DNA from: Atherinomorus stipes | Taxonomy: Eukaryota > Chordata > Actinopteri > Atheriniformes > Atherinidae | Assembly (NCBI GenBank): GCA_023101725.1 | Contig: JALJCO010012847.1 | Coordinates: forward strand, 233,501-297,500 | DNA: 64,000 nt | Direction: 5' to 3' | Shown: positions 34,663 through 47,747 of the stretch, piece after piece | Layout of the letters: each line of letters starts with the position of its first letter | Numbering within the stretch: position 1 is the first letter of the stretch | Translations under genes and position numbers: made by a program | Notes under the pieces: generated by a model | The model's input: only the letters and a program-made list of their open reading frames with translations | What the model was told of the DNA's origin: nothing | Database searches by the model: none

Positions 34663-35546
34663 TAGGGCTGGGTATCGATTCAGATTTCAAGAATCGATTC
34701 GATTCAGATTCTTATGGTTTTGAATCCATTATTTTTGATCTGTCCAATCCGATCTCGATTCAATCTCAATTTGGTTTGCTGGTATTGAAAAAAATTTTAG
34801 CCTTTACCCGAATTCCATAAGTCTGTTGTTATGCAACATATTAATGCTAGTATTATATTAATATTCTAGAACGAATGAATGAAGTAATGTAGTTAATGGT
34901 GGCTGTAAGGACCAAACCAAACCCTCTCCCCAGATACAGTCATCCACAAAATTATTCACACCCTCCAATTTAAAAAAAGACTACATTCACAACAGTAATT
35001 CAAATAACAGGAAACAAATAATAAAAATTCACAAAATTATGATTCAGTGAGGCAAAATTCACAGTAAGTCAGCATTTAGAACTTAAAACGACTAGCGACT
35101 AACCCGCTAGCTCGATGCCAACTATTAATGGAAAATGCCATTGACATGTTAACGAAATTAACATCTACGTCGTAACTTCAAAGATAACACAAAACATCAA
35201 GTATCAATTTCACCTCGATCATAAACATTAACTGTCTTTATTAAAGTACTTACAGGCAGATGTTTCCTCTGTTTAAACTGAATTTTTAGAAACTACTTGT
35301 ACCAGCCCCTATTAGTCTTCTTCTGGCACTGCACTAGCTTTAGTAGTCTACGCTCTGTCCAGCTCACTATCTCCCCCTAGCGGAGCGGCTGAGCCACTGC
35401 AATTAACCGGGGGCAGTACATTAAATGGTCATTTAAAAAAAAAAAAAGATAAGAAAAATCGATCTTTGGACATATGAATCGATCTTTAGAAATTAATATG
35501 AGAATCGATTCAGAATTGGAAAATCGATTTTTTGAACACAGCCCTA
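34663..35546. mobile_element. hAT-type MITE, TAGGGCTGGGTATCGATTC ends, with an internal Tc1 end fragment
   Basis: The left TAGGGCTGGGTATCGATTCA pairs with the right AATCGATTTTTTGAACACAGCCCTA. The flanks tgtatggt (34655-34662) and tgcatggt (35547-35554) match at 7 of 8. Bases 34938-35070 carry a Tc1-type tract (ccacaaaattattcacaccc) matching 18955-19030, so one element probably inserted into the other. Confidence 0.85.
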
Positions 35547-36348
35547 TGCATGGTACACAACCAAATTTCACTGTCACACTGGTTACAATTTTGGCTGAAG
35601 ATGTGCTGCATTGTGTTTCGTTCTAAATTAACCAATACCTTCATCGAATCGGAAACCATGAATCATGACATGAATCGAATAGTTGTTCAAATGAATCGTT
35701 ACACCCCGAACTTAAAAGGAATCCCAAATTGATATAAGAAGAGGTAGAGTCGGCTCTGACCTTTTTTTCTAGATGTAGTACCCTGTAGGTTTTAGGATTT
35801 TCCCTGTTCAGCACATCTGACTTGGTTTAATGAGTAATTAACACGAGCAAGTACTAGTAATGCACAAGTCTGCTAATCACGTCTGAGTCAGGTGTCTCCT
35901 AAAACCTGCAGGATAGCAGGCCTCCAGGACCGGAGTTGCCCTCTCCTGCTCTTTATAATAGTTTCATACACTTAACCTCCATACAGGCTTGATAAACTTG
36001 ATGTAAATATAACAACTTTAATATCGGCACTGCTGAATTATGTAGCTATTCATGATCTATAATAACCTTCCCATCGCAGTATCAGTGTTAATGTGACACG
36101 TGATCATGAGTAAATAATGTATACATCATATGACTTCTAAGTGCTCTGAAATTATGTTGCCGCTCCAAACTTCACCGTGGACAAATGTTACATAAATTAC
36201 TAAGATGTGGTGGTTAAAAACCAAAACACTCCAAGCAGAAAAAGTTCAACTTTTAAATGTCCTTCAGTGGGGTTGTTCTGAATATTCAGATCTTAGTCAG
36301 CATATTGGTGTTGATAGAATCAATGAAGAATATTGGATTGATTTTAAG

Positions 36349-37179
36349 TAGGGATGCACGATATTGGAATTTTGGCCGATATCCAATATGCTGATATTTT
36401 AAAACTCATGTGGCCGAGAACCGATATCGATGCCGATATTAAAGCTGGAAAAAATAAGCAGTCATTGCAGATAGCAATTTTGTTATCCGTTTCCGACACA
36501 TTGAAAAATAGGGGTGGGAAAAAATATCGATAAACTGAAATATCGCAATATTTTTACATCAATATTTAAAAACGCAACATCAATCTATTTTACTTTTAAA
36601 AAATCTTGAGATTTCGAAACAGAACTATGAAATATTGCGAGATTTCGTTATTAAAATAGATGAATACCGCCTTTTTAAATGTCAGTATGATATCAGCATA
36701 TGAAAATATTGCTAAATTTTGTGAATTCTTGCAGAATTTTGCAGCAGAACGATGAAATATCACAAGATCTCTTTAGTAAAATAGATCGATACCGCGTTTT
36801 AAATGTCAATATATCGGCATATAAAAATATCGCGAAATTTTTGTGAATTCTTGTGGGATTTCGTAACAGAATGATGAAATATCGTGAGACTTCGTCAGTA
36901 AAGTAGATTTTTAAATGTCAATATGATATCAGCATATGAAAATATTGTGATATTTCATATTTTTTTCAACCCCTAGTCTTTAGACGGTTCAAAGTCTGTA
37001 AAAAAGGTTTTGAAGAAGAACAGGAAGAAGAAATTTGGGGGGGGGTTGGACTTTAGAAACAGCGGGCTGATTGGTTCAATATTGGTTAAATATCAGTGGG
37101 GTGGCCGATGTCCAATACTCTGTTTTAAGGCCGATATAGGCCGATACTAATAGGGGGCTGATTGTATCGTGTATCCCGA
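36349..37179. mobile_element. hAT-type MITE, family H2 copy 2 (three internal units)
   Basis: Left TAGGGATGCACGATATTGG and right end cgtgtatcccga. The flanks attttaag and atttcaag match at 7 of 8. An internal block opening aggggtgggaaaaaatatcg contains about three tandem units of 115-121 bp (catat motifs at 36696, 36817 and 36932). Length 831 bp. Confidence 0.85.
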
Positions 37180-37662
37180 ATTTCAAGCTGTAATACAACA
37201 TTGAATTGAGGGATGATGGTAGATTCAGCTTGTTCAGCTGTGCATGTTCCCATGTGATTAGCGCGATCACAGGTGACTGTGTGGCATCAGGGCGGAGGTC
37301 CACCACGGAGCAGCGATGACATGCTGTCATTTAAATCAGATAAATAACTTCAGGCTATGTAGTGTAAAGCTGTTCTAGAGGGAAGGTGAGTGTAAATAAC
37401 TTCTGTTGTTGACTTGGCACTGTTTAAAAAACCTGATAAGAATAAGTTAAATTGACCTCGTAGTGTGGAGGGTTGGTCACGTATGGAGGACAGGGCATCC
37501 TGGATTTTAATTTGAGGGTTATTTTTCCTCGGTATTTGTTTCAAAGTGAGAAGTACTGTTTGTGACACGCACATGTGTAACGTTGTTTCTGAGTTCTCAG
37601 ACTAATTTTACTCCCAGCCGGTGTGGAGGGGAGTAAGTGGGGAAGTCAAGTAGAGAAGGTTG

Positions 37663-38436
37663 TAGATATGCACAATGCTTTAAAACTCAATATTAATATC
37701 GACCTGGGCCCGGTTGTTCAATTCTCGGTTATTTTAACCACTGGTTAACCCCTAACGGTCCGTTAAATCCTTAACCTGCTGTTAGCTAACCGACTGTTAA
37801 ATATGCGTTGTTCAAAGCATGGTTAGTCATGCCGTCAGCTAACGGCACCGTCAAAGTTAACCATAGGGTTAGCACCAATGTATCCCACAATTCCCCATTT
37901 TGTTTACTTCTGGTATTGCAAAAAGTAATGTTGTAAGTCTGTGTCTCCTTATTGCTGTGAGGAAGACACGGGGGCCGACTCTCACTTTATTTTCCCACCG
38001 TGAACAGAGCTGCTGTTAGCCACAACACACTCTTCCTCACCCCCCAGTCTCTCCATCCTTCCCCGTTCTCTTCACACTCCTGCGCCCCCCCCCCCCCCCC
38101 CCCCCCCAGCTCATCCGGCCTCACAGCACAGCAAACCCTCAGTAACAGAACACACGGGACACAGAAAGTATTGATAAGCAACGATCCCTTTCAAAAAACT
38201 TCAAGGAAAAAGAGGCAGAAATTTCTCTGCTGATGAAGAAAATGTCATTCTAAATAGTGAGTCTGTCGTGTCCACAGTTCGTTGCACGCTCCAAATCGAC
38301 TCGCAAAGGATTACATATATGCATTCTTTCCCGAAGTGGTGCGCAGCTCCTCGTTAGAATAATCCCCGATGTCAAAATCAAAGCCACAATAACCGCCGTC
38401 CTTCCTTCTCTGAACCGGCATCATGAACGCAGCGTT

Positions 38437-38478
<42 letters not shown>

Positions 38479-38836
38479 AAAAAAAAACAAACGACATAAT
38501 GAGAGAAAACCACACCATTAAAAATTTTGCGGCGGTCCTTAGGTGTGTTAACTTTAACGTTAAGATAACACACGGTTAAAATTAACGGAGTTTTGAACAA
38601 CAAGATAACCGGACTGTTAAAGTTAACGGTCGGCTAAATGTATTTAACGGCTGGTTAAAAAAAAAAAAAAAAAAATAACCCAGTTTTGAACAACTGGATC
38701 TGCAGCTGAAGTATTTTTCAAACTTTGCGCAAGAAATTAATATTACATCATTTTCAGCTTTAGTATCGGTATCAGCTACGAGAAGCAGGAAATTATTGGT
38801 ATCTGTATCGGTTGAAGCTTGTCATATCATGCCTCA
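37663..38836. mobile_element. probable fifth H2 copy split by another TIR element
   Basis: tagatatgcacaat with ttaaaactcaatattaatat (37663-37705) and ttcagctttagtatcggtat with catatcatgcctca (38750-38836) correspond to the two ends of family H2. Between them, about 37709-38695, lies a separate element whose ends pair cccggttgttcaa with ttgaacaactgga and which is full of gttaac motifs. No TSD could be confirmed for either. Poly(C) at 38089-38107 and poly(A) at 38441-38476 are inside. Confidence 0.45.
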
Positions 38837-39536
38837 CTAGTCGTGTCCCATCTTGGGCTCTGCTTATTACCAGGGTCAAGCAGCTGGTCAGCTGACCTGA
38901 TGGGGGAGTATAGGGGGTGCAGAATTATGCATGTTGTCTTACTCCAAGCTGTATAGGCCGAAAGCCTACTACCAGTTAAGCATATCAGGTGATGTGCATC
39001 TCTGTAAAGAGAAGGGGTGTGGTCTAATGACATCAACACCCTATATCAGGTGTATTAGGTTGGAGTAAGACAACATAAGTACAGAGGATGATGTGGTCAA
39101 AATACTCATTTGCCGAATAATTCTGCACTCCCTGTATAGCCGTGGAGAAGCTCTAATAAATGAGATGGAGCTAGACAATTTAAAGCTTTAAAAACAGACT
39201 TGAGGACTGTGAAATGGACTTCAAAGTGCACAGACAGCCAGTGCAGTTTTGTTTTTCTTTTCAGTCATGTCATTCTTCTAAATGGCTCTATTTTGTCAAT
39301 TTATTTTAACTTCTCTTATTTATACCAGGAGGACTTCTTGTAAGCTCTTATGTTTTTTTTTCCGTCTTCCTTGCACATGTTGTATTATGCTCATTTTGGA
39401 TTTTCTTTTATCCTATATGTGCTAAATAAAGATCAAATATAAGTGAAGCCAGATCTGGGTTTGATATTTCCAGTTATTTCTGCTACTATTTACCTTCTAT
39501 GCTCACAAACCAACTCCAATTCAGCTGCATCAGAAA

Positions 39537-39993
39537 TAGGGCTGGGCGATATGGACCAAAAGTCATATCTTGATACATTTAAGCTGAATGTCAATATACG
39601 ATATATATCCCGATATTTGTATTGCAAAGTGATACAAATATTTGCTCTCAAAATATTGAGAGCAAATATTTTGTTACAGTCAGAACCAAATACGACATTA
39701 CAATTAGTTTAATTTAAACCGACCAAATGAAATAATGCTCAGGTGTTCAAAGAACGATAAAATGTAAAGAGAAATACTGTATAATACTGTATATAATAAT
39801 ACTCGCAGATGCAAGTAAGGAACATTACACAGAATTAAATATAACAAACCCTAGTAAGGTTAGCATTTATATACAAAGACAAAACAAACAAACATTGAAC
39901 TTCATATCTCGATATGGGCGATATGGTCCAATTCCATATCTCATTTAGAAATATATCGATATATTTTTCGTATTGATATATCGCCCAGCCCTA
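39537..39993. mobile_element. hAT-type MITE, family H1 copy 2
   Basis: The TAGGGCTGGGCGATATGG and TATCGCCCAGCCCTA ends are flanked by an exact 8-bp duplication ATCAGAAA (39529-39536 and 39994-40001). It is colinear with the copy at 13479-13908 and 457 bp long. The two independent TSDs prove two separate insertions. Confidence 0.94.
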
Positions 39994-41768
39994 ATCAGAA
40001 AGCTCTTCTTTCTTAATTCCAGACATGGAGGACGATTATTTTCTTCTTTTCAGACACAACTTTCTGCTCACTTATTGATCTTTGGCTGCTCCTGATTGGA
40101 CATTAGTGTCACTTTAAGCTCTCTGATTGGTGAAAAATTTGACAGGAAGTGGCCTTATCATCATTACCAGATCAAAGTAGAGGTCTCTCAGCAACATAGT
40201 ATTGATAATGATGGATCATGGATCAGTTATTGGGGATTTGCCTTAGAATCTCTGAATAAACACAAGTCATCTCTGATGGAAAGTAACGATACTGATGGTT
40301 GATTGATTGATCATAGTATTTGATCAGTTGTAAAATTAAGTACTGGAGACATCTGTTTTGTTTCTAGTTTTTTTTTTTTTTTTTATATCCTGGCACTTTT
40401 TAAAATAAATCCTTTATGTCGAAAGGTGATTAACAAACACACTTATTATCATCTATGTTTTCAAAACTCAAATAAATGTGATTAAACCCATGAAAGACTT
40501 GCAATGATCCATCCAGCTGTAAACATGAGTCGACTGTTTTGTTCAGAAGAAGACTTTTCAGCCTCCTCAGTTGACAGGAAAACCTTTTATCTGTCTCCTC
40601 CTTTCCTAATCAGTCTCATCTGTATCCTGCTGTCTTTGGGTTTTGCAACCGCACACCTTTTTCTCTAAAAAAAAATCTTACTTCTCGCTTTCTTATAAAC
40701 CGTCCAAACTGATAAATGAATAATGTTTATCGTGATGTGGAGCAGAAAGACGAGTGGCTGTTAAATGTCGAGTCAGACCAGATTTCTTCCACTGAGTTTG
40801 TGTCCCATTGGTTGAAGATTTTACTCGTTTTTTTGTTACTTCTGTTGTTTCCTATTCGGCTGGGTGAATGTCTCGTCCAACACGCAGACCCAGGAATGTG
40901 GGATGTACACGGTAACGTAGCGTGGCGGGACGCAGATGAGATTGTGTGGAACCTGAACTAAAATGAGTTTTACGACTGATCTTGAAGAAAAGCAGCAAAT
41001 CACAGTGTTGCAAAAACCTCTGAAAAACAAACACAGTGAAAATGTGAGTTTTTTTTTTTTAGTGATGAAAGTTTTGGCTTCAACTTGAGGATTTAAACCT
41101 TGATCACATGAACTGTTCATAACCTACAACAGTCAGGATGCTCTGACACCACCTTCCTGAAAACACACCAGTGCTTGAAGTTTCCACTGCACTTTATCTG
41201 GGTTTAGTTAAGCCGGACTGGTGACATTAATATGGTGAGAAATCACTTTGATTGTGGAGGTTGCAGCTTTTTTGAGCACTGAAGAATCGTTTGTTACGAC
41301 TAGTCTGTTGACTAAAATTTCCATGCATTCCTGCACTCTGTGGGAGGTTCTGTATGGCCCTGGGTTTCTCAGTCATTCACAATGAAGTGTAAAAAAAAAA
41401 AGAAAGGATAATGAATCACGCTGCATTCTTAGAGAACCAGTATATATTAGTAAGACGGTCTGCATCACCACTTCCTGTAATCTTTGGGTATTTAAGATTG
41501 ACTTTTTTACAGATCTTTGCTGCAGCCTGGTCACTTATCTGCTACAGGACTATTTACATTTCCAACCCCAGTTCCAGGAAGTTGGGACACTGGAAAATGT
41601 AAATGAAACCAGAATGCAATCATTTCCAAATCATTGTTTCCTTTTTTTTTAAATGTACTTTTTAGTGCTTCTTCTGCACTTAAACGTTTCTAATGTTTTA
41701 TGTAAATCACTTAAAGTTGTCTTGTACATGAAATGTGCCATGCAGATAAATTTGCATTGCCTTCTTGG

Positions 41769-42896
41769 TAGGGATGCACGATATTGGAATTTTGGCCGAT
41801 ATCCAATATGCCGATATTTTAAAACTCATGTGGCCGATACCCGATATTGATACCGATATTAAAGCTGAAAAAAATAGGCAGTCATTGCACATAGCAGTTT
41901 TGTTATCCATTTCCAACACTTAACAAAATAGGGCTGGAAAAAAATATCGATACACTGAAATGTCGGGATATTTTCATATGCCGGTATCAAATCTATATTT
42001 CAAACGTGGCATCGATCTATTTTACTCTCAAAATCTCACAGGATTTCATCGTTCTGTCATGTTTTATGAATTTCCGCGAGATTTCGGAACAAAAAAATGA
42101 AATATCGCGAGATTTTGTTGGTGAAACAGATTGATACCCCGTTTTTAAGTCAATATGATATCAGCATATGAAAATATCGCAAAATTTTTGTGGATTCTCA
42201 TGAGATTTTGTAACGGACAAAATATCGCACGATTTCATTAGTGAAATAGATTGATACCGTGTTTTTAAATGTCAATATGACATCAGCATATGAAAATATT
42301 GTGAAATTTCTGAATTCTCGTGAGATTTCGTAACAGAACAATGAAATATCGCGAGTTTTTGTTAGTAAAACAGATTGATACCCCGTTTTTAAAAGTCAAT
42401 ATGATATCAGCATATGAAAATATCGCAATCTTTTTTTTTTTAATTCTCATGAGATTTTGTAACGAACGAGGAAATATAGCAAGATTTCATTAGTGAAATA
42501 AATTGATACCGCGTTTTTAAATGTCAATATGACATCAGCATATGAAAATATCGTGAAATTTTTCTGAATTCTCGTGAGATTTCGTAACAGAACAATGAAA
42601 TATCGCAAGATTTCATTCGTTAAAATAGATTGATACAGCGTGTTTAAATGTCAGTATGATATCAGCATATGAAAATATCGCAATATTTTAGTATATCATT
42701 ATTTTTCCCACCCCTAGTCTTTAGAAGTTTTAAAGTCTGTAAAAAAAAAAAGAAGCTTTTTTTTTTTTAGACTTTAGAAACAGCGGCTGATTTAAATATC
42801 TGTTAAGTGTCGGTGGGGTCGCCAATGTCCGATACTCAGTTTTAAGGCCGATATAGGCCGATACCGCTAGGGGGCAGATTAAATTGTGCATCCCTA
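41769..42896. mobile_element. hAT-type MITE, family H2 copy 3 (longest internal array)
   Basis: TAGGGATGCACGATATTGG ... GTGCATCCCTA with an exact 8-bp TSD CTTCTTGG (41761-41768 and 42897-42904). The internal array has five landmarks (gcatatgaaaatat at 42164, 42286, 42410, 42538 and 42665), giving a 122-128 bp unit. Length 1128 bp, against 522 bp for the array-free copy at 14393. Confidence 0.94.
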
Positions 42897-43889
42897 CTTC
42901 TTGGTAGTTGTATGAACTTCCACTTATATTCGCTGATTGTGTGTTTGCTGCTGCATCCTTCTTGAATACATATCTGTAGGAAATCCTGCACACGCACACA
43001 CATCCATGAATCCTTTGAGAGATCTGGGAGCATTCTGCAGATATTCATATTAAGAGTTGTAAAATTACTTTTCACTGTGTCCTTCATTATGTAGATTTGG
43101 GAGTCAAATGCAGTATCGGCCCCAAATATTGGCAGGTTGTATCGGCCGTCAGCTGAGGCTGATGAGAAAGTATCTGTACTGGCCCTAAAAACCCCCAAAA
43201 AACTGTCTATACCTAATGAAGATGCTGCGGCCATGACATTTTGGTGTACTCCAGGTATTTTCCCCTGTAATGTGTGTCGTCTTTGTTTTCAAAAGGATAC
43301 TTATGCAGCTGTAGTATCAAGTGCTGAGGTGATATTCCTGCCAGAGGCTCCTGTTCATGATGCATTCAGGATTTATTTAGGCTTTAATTGATTTGGATGT
43401 TTTCAGAGGTATTCTGTGAGCAGTGAATGAGTCCATTGATGGAGCATGGCAGGGCTGAGTGTGGAGCTGTGGGTCAGGGCTTTGGCTGAGTGAATAACCG
43501 CCTCAGTAAAAGAAGCTTTGTCTCTATCGGTCCTGCACTGCCTCAGGCTTGGTTCCACCACCATCCTCAGGCACAGCGAGGACCAATCTGCCCCTCACAA
43601 AACCACCTCATGTGGAAAACTGCAGACCTACAAAGGTCTACAGCAAAAAGATGGGCACCCTTTTGTTTTAGAAGCCAGGAAACTATCTGACTGCATGCGT
43701 TTACCTGTAACCGGGTAAGTAAACATGTGGGTACTCATTACCTACAGCGCTGCCACAGTACAGCCTCTCATTAACATCCAGCTGTAAACCAATCATGGTT
43801 AAACCTACAGAGGTGTTGTCTGGAGTTGGGTTCTTAAAAACTCAATTTTTCTGACTGCATTCCCAAAGGAGGAGGAGGTGTGTGTCAGG

Positions 43890-44170
43890 TTTATGTGTCA
43901 GCATTTCCATGCAAAACACAAAAGCTTTTGCTTTGTGTATTTGGGGGAAAAAACATTTACACAACAGCAGAAGTGAGGAAAACCCAAATAGGACCAGGCA
44001 CGATGCAGTGTGCGCGCCAGGCCTCTAGTGGGCAGTGTAAGTTTGCAACCAAACACCCAGGTGCGCACCACATCCTCATAACCAGAAAACGCCACCCAAC
44101 AGCAAAACCGTTGCTTGGCAACTGCAGTGCATGCGCCCTCTGTGTCTTCGCTGTGAGCATAAACGTGCCA
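43890..44170. repeat. dispersed repeat family R2, copy 2
   Basis: Shares aggcctctagtgggcagtg, ggtgcgcaccacatcct and catttacacaacagcag with 30357-30700. Confidence 0.6.
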
Positions 44171-44344
44171 CCAGAAACAGGTTTTGCAGTTGCAGCAGCA
44201 TAAACGTGACTCAGAGGTCCACCGTTGTGAAGCAGGTCTGAGTGTGCTGGGTTGCACAGTGTACTGGTCCCAGTATAGTACTGCATTACCAGAGCCTTGA
44301 AAACGGTACTTTACCAGCATTTGAAAGATCTGCAGAAAATAAAT

Positions 44345-44560
44345 ATTGTTAAGTCAACTTTATTTGTAAAGCGCTTTAAACACTGCCAATACGAAGCGCT
44401 GATTGGAGGCGAAAACAGAAATTAGGTTTCACAATGGGAAAAAAGTAAGAACGTTAAAACAAATATGAAACATAAAAATAATCAAAACAACGAACAGTAA
44501 AAACAATATGAATATAAAAAAAATAAGACTTAAAACAACAGAAAGTTAAAGTGGCTCATG
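44345..44560. repeat. retroelement 3'-tail-like fragment
   Basis: aactttatttgtaaagcgct followed by an A-rich stretch resembles the minus-strand 3' end of fish non-LTR or SINE families. No RT domain nearby. Confidence 0.4.
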
Positions 44561-44725
44561 AAGGGTGAAACGCCGCGGGCAAACAGATGAGGACTTAAAA
44601 ACTGCCATTGTGAGAGACTGCTCTTTATTTAAAATAAACAGTTTGCCAGATGTTTCACAGCCTCATGAGACATTTCAGTCTGAAATGTTTAGTTTCATTA
44701 AGTTAAATGAAGCCTTAAAGGGTCC

Positions 44726-44770
44726 CCCCCACCCCCCCCCCCCCCACACACACACACACACACACACACT
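44726..44770. repeat. poly(C) plus (CA)n microsatellite
   Basis: C-rich run with about 14 consecutive C followed by about 12 CA repeats. Another pure C run of about 17 is at 45136-45152. Confidence 0.95.
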
Positions 44771-45210
44771 TTTTTACACGACAACACCAAAGACAAGCCG
44801 TTTTCTAAACCTCATTATTGTTCTTAATAACCCGATTAATCATCAATGTCTATGTAAAATGATCAAAAAGAAATCCTTAAACTGGATTAAAATGAGCTGC
44901 TGACAGCCATGCTGGAAAAACTGTGGTGCCCCCAAACCTTTGGCTGGTGCACCCAAATGAAAAAGTTAGGTGCACCAGTGCAACCAGTGCTGGAAGTTAG
45001 ACTGGAGCCCTGATGTGTACGTTTCCACAATTTCTAAAAGAAAAAATGAAACCTTAATTGGAGCCATTAGGAATTACTTCCTTTTTAAAAATACGACGGT
45101 TGAAACCGTCCTCTTTTTTGTTTTTGTTTGGGTCCCCCCCCCCCCCCCCCCCATGTTTACCCAACTGGACCCTCTGTTGGTTCAACATCCCTGATATAAA
45201 CAGTTTCTAT

Positions 45211-45950
45211 TAGGGATGCACAATATAATCGGCTCCCTATCGGTATCGGCCTGTATTAGCCTTAAAACCGAATATTGGACATCGGCCACCCTACCGATAT
45301 TTAACCGATCAGCCCGCTGTTTCTAAGGTTAACAACAAAAAACTTCTTCAAAAACTTCTTTTTTTACAGACTTTAAAACTTCTAAAGACTAGGGGTGGAA
45401 AAAAATATGAATACACTGAAATATTACAAAATTTCATTTGCTGATATCATATTGACATTTAAAAACGTGGTATCGGTCTATTTTACTAATGAAATCTCAC
45501 AATATTTCATCGTTCCGCTACAAATTCTCACGAGAATTTACGAAAATGTTGCGATATTTTCATACGCTTTTATCATATTGACATTTGAAAATGCGACATC
45601 GATCTCTTTTGCTTACGAAATCTCGTGAGAATTCATGAAATATCGAAAGATTTTGTAACAGAACGATAAAATCTTGCGAGATTTTGTCAGTAAAATCGAT
45701 CAATACCACGTTTTTTAATCATCGATTTGATATCGGCATATGAAAATATTGTGATATTTCAAGGTATCGATATTTTTCCCACCCCTGTTTTTCAAAGTGT
45801 TGGAAACAGATAACAAAACTGCTATTTGACTGCTTTTTTTTTTTTTTTTTTCAGCTTTAACATCGGTATCGTTATCGGTTATCCGCCAAGTGAGTATTTA
45901 AATGTCGGCATATCGGATATCGGCCAAAATTCCAATATCGTTCATCCCTA
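45211..45950. mobile_element. hAT-type MITE, family H2 copy 4 (opposite orientation)
   Basis: TAGGGATGCACAATATAATC ... CGTTCATCCCTA. The flanks gtttctat and gattccat match at 6 of 8. The nested block runs from aggggtggaaaaaaatatga to tatttttcccacccct and has inverted catat/ttgacattt landmarks. Length 740 bp. Confidence 0.8.
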
Positions 45951-46924
45951 GATTCCATGTAGAAGGTGCTCAGGACACACTGAAGTTTTCCTGATGAAGA
46001 ACATCAGTCTGGTTCTGACAGACAGGGTTAGAGTCTGTGATGAGTTTCTGGGCTCAGCTGTAAGTTATGAAGAGATAAACGGATCAGTCGGGGGAATCAT
46101 TGGATCTACTGAACCTCTGCAGTCTGGTTCTGCTGGCAGGGTAACATGGGCTTCATGGGGAGTCTTCGGACCTGGTTTCTGCTCGTCCTGCTGTTATCAG
46201 CAGCAGACGGATGTTCTGCAGAGCCGATTCAGTTATGACAGTAACATCCTCAGGATTTGGATAAGACGCACACGGCTGCTCACATGAAACTTTCTTCTCA
46301 TAAGAAGAACCAGGTCTGGTTCTGGTTCTCTACTTCTGTCCTTTAGAATTTTTTTTTTGTTTATTTTTTTACCCTTTAATTCCTAAATTTATTTACAATT
46401 GCATAAACATTTTTTTTTTAAAGTCTGGAAAAGAAAGGAGAAAAACTGGGCTGAAATAAACTACAATTACAGTAAATATTAGATAAAGAAATGTGTGATC
46501 ATCGGGTGCTTAAAGGGTTAATGCTGCAGATCAGCCAGGGAGAACAGTACGGGAGAAATTCAGCTCTCAGCTGATTCCTTAGAAACCTTTTTCAGTTGCA
46601 AAGAAACAGTGAGGTTTTCTCAGTAGCGTGAGACGTTGTCCTGAACAGAAGGTCAGATAAATTGTTTGTGTCTACAGAGAATCAGCTGATCTGCAGATCT
46701 GAGTTCATACCAGACCGATGTTCGTCCCTCTTCTGAACTCTGAGTTATGGTGGTTTGTAAAGGCAGGCTCGATCAGAGGTGGTGTCCTCCTCATAACTTT
46801 TCCATTAAAGATCTTTGTGGAGAGAGGCCTCTGAAATAAATGCTGAAGCTCCCATTAATGAGCCGAACAACTTAGAGTTTCTAAGAACGTTTTTTTAAAT
46901 AATTGTATGTTTTTTTTCTTTCAG

Positions 46925-47015
46925 GTCAGAAGATTTTAAAGATGAAGGCTGTGACCTGCCACCACTGACGTTGCAGAGCTGAACAGAACGTCTGTCCTGA
47001 CCTGGCAACATACGA
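46925..47015 (+). other. tab2: tab2 5' UTR part of exon 2, with a short uORF
   Basis: The acceptor tttttttctttcag ends at 46924. An upstream ATG at 46942 (A at -3) opens an 8-codon uORF ending TGA at 46966-46968, 47 nt before the main start. It could moderate translation of the main frame. Confidence 0.7.
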
Positions 47016-47117
47016 ATGGCCCAGGGAAACCACCAGATTGACATTCAGGTTTTACATGACCTGCGGCAGAAGTTCCCTGAAGTCCCAGAGGGTGTCGTTT
47101 CCCAGTGTGTCCTGCAG
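47016..47117 (+). CDS. tab2: tab2 exon 2, initiator: first half of the CUE domain (residues 1-34)
   Basis: ATGGCC opens a 34-codon segment, [13 protein letters not shown] through SQCVLQ, that is nearly identical to vertebrate TAB2/TAB3 N-termini. It carries the KFPEVPE form of the CUE ubiquitin-binding motif. The donor CAG|GTGAGG is at 47118, phase 0. The start is fixed by homology; the upstream uORF is in another frame. Confidence 0.96.
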
Positions 47118-47747
47118 GTGAGGGAATGCTGACACCAGAATGTCAAACTGTCCACCAGTCAGAGAGCTTGAATTAATGGTATCGTCCAATCAGGAGCAGC
47201 TAAAGATCAACAAGTGAGCAGAAAGTTCTGTGTGTGTCTGAAAAGAATTTTTTTTTTTCAAAATTAATGTTTGATTTTAATTAATTGAATTTAATTTAGT
47301 AAATGTTTAACCTATAATTACTTTTTCAATTTCTTGTTATTTGAATTACTGTTGTGATTAGCCTTTTCTTCAATGGGAGTGCGCCTGTACTGTATCTAAA
47401 TAAACGGTCACTTAAAATTGGTATGTAAAAGGTCTCAGAGTTTAGGTTTTTTAGGTTTAAATGATATTTTCTGTTTGTGACTATTTATTTATACGAAAAT
47501 GTTTTGCCCTTTAAACACTCACCGCCTGGGAGAGCTGCTGTAGTTCAGGGGGGGGTGGGATCCCACAGAGGAAACATGGCAGTGAGCTGGAAGAGCTCAT
47601 GCCAGGTGAAGACTTCATCAGTTACCTGGTTCAGTTTTTTACCTCAGTCTCAGAACAAGTAATCATGGGATCCTCTTTTATTTGTGGTTTTACAGCTTTA
47701 ACACAGGGTAGGACTAGGACATGTGGACATTAAACCTAAAATGATGT

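Larger units (their letters stand above)
21051..46924 (+). other. tab2: tab2 intron 1, repeat-rich
   Basis: This 25.9-kb span has no recognisable protein-coding gene. The delimited elements are listed separately. I found nothing identifiable in 21061-21990, 23590-24875, 24930-25800, 26180-26625, 29430-30355, 32450-34130, 35555-36340, 38840-39528, 40002-41555, 42905-43885, 44565-45202 and 45960-46924, beyond homopolymers and short worn repeat pieces. Pieces noted are a hAT-like end at 34136-34185 (atgcaccgatccgatacc), a Tc1-type terminus near 32420-32445 (ccaatacttttggcaatata) and a common fish repeat piece at 41556-41640. Confidence 0.7.

Noticed and set aside
41556..41640. Possible full transposon beginning accccagttccaggaag
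   Set aside because: It is a recognisable common fish repeat piece, but no second end or TSD could be found, so it was not listed as an element.
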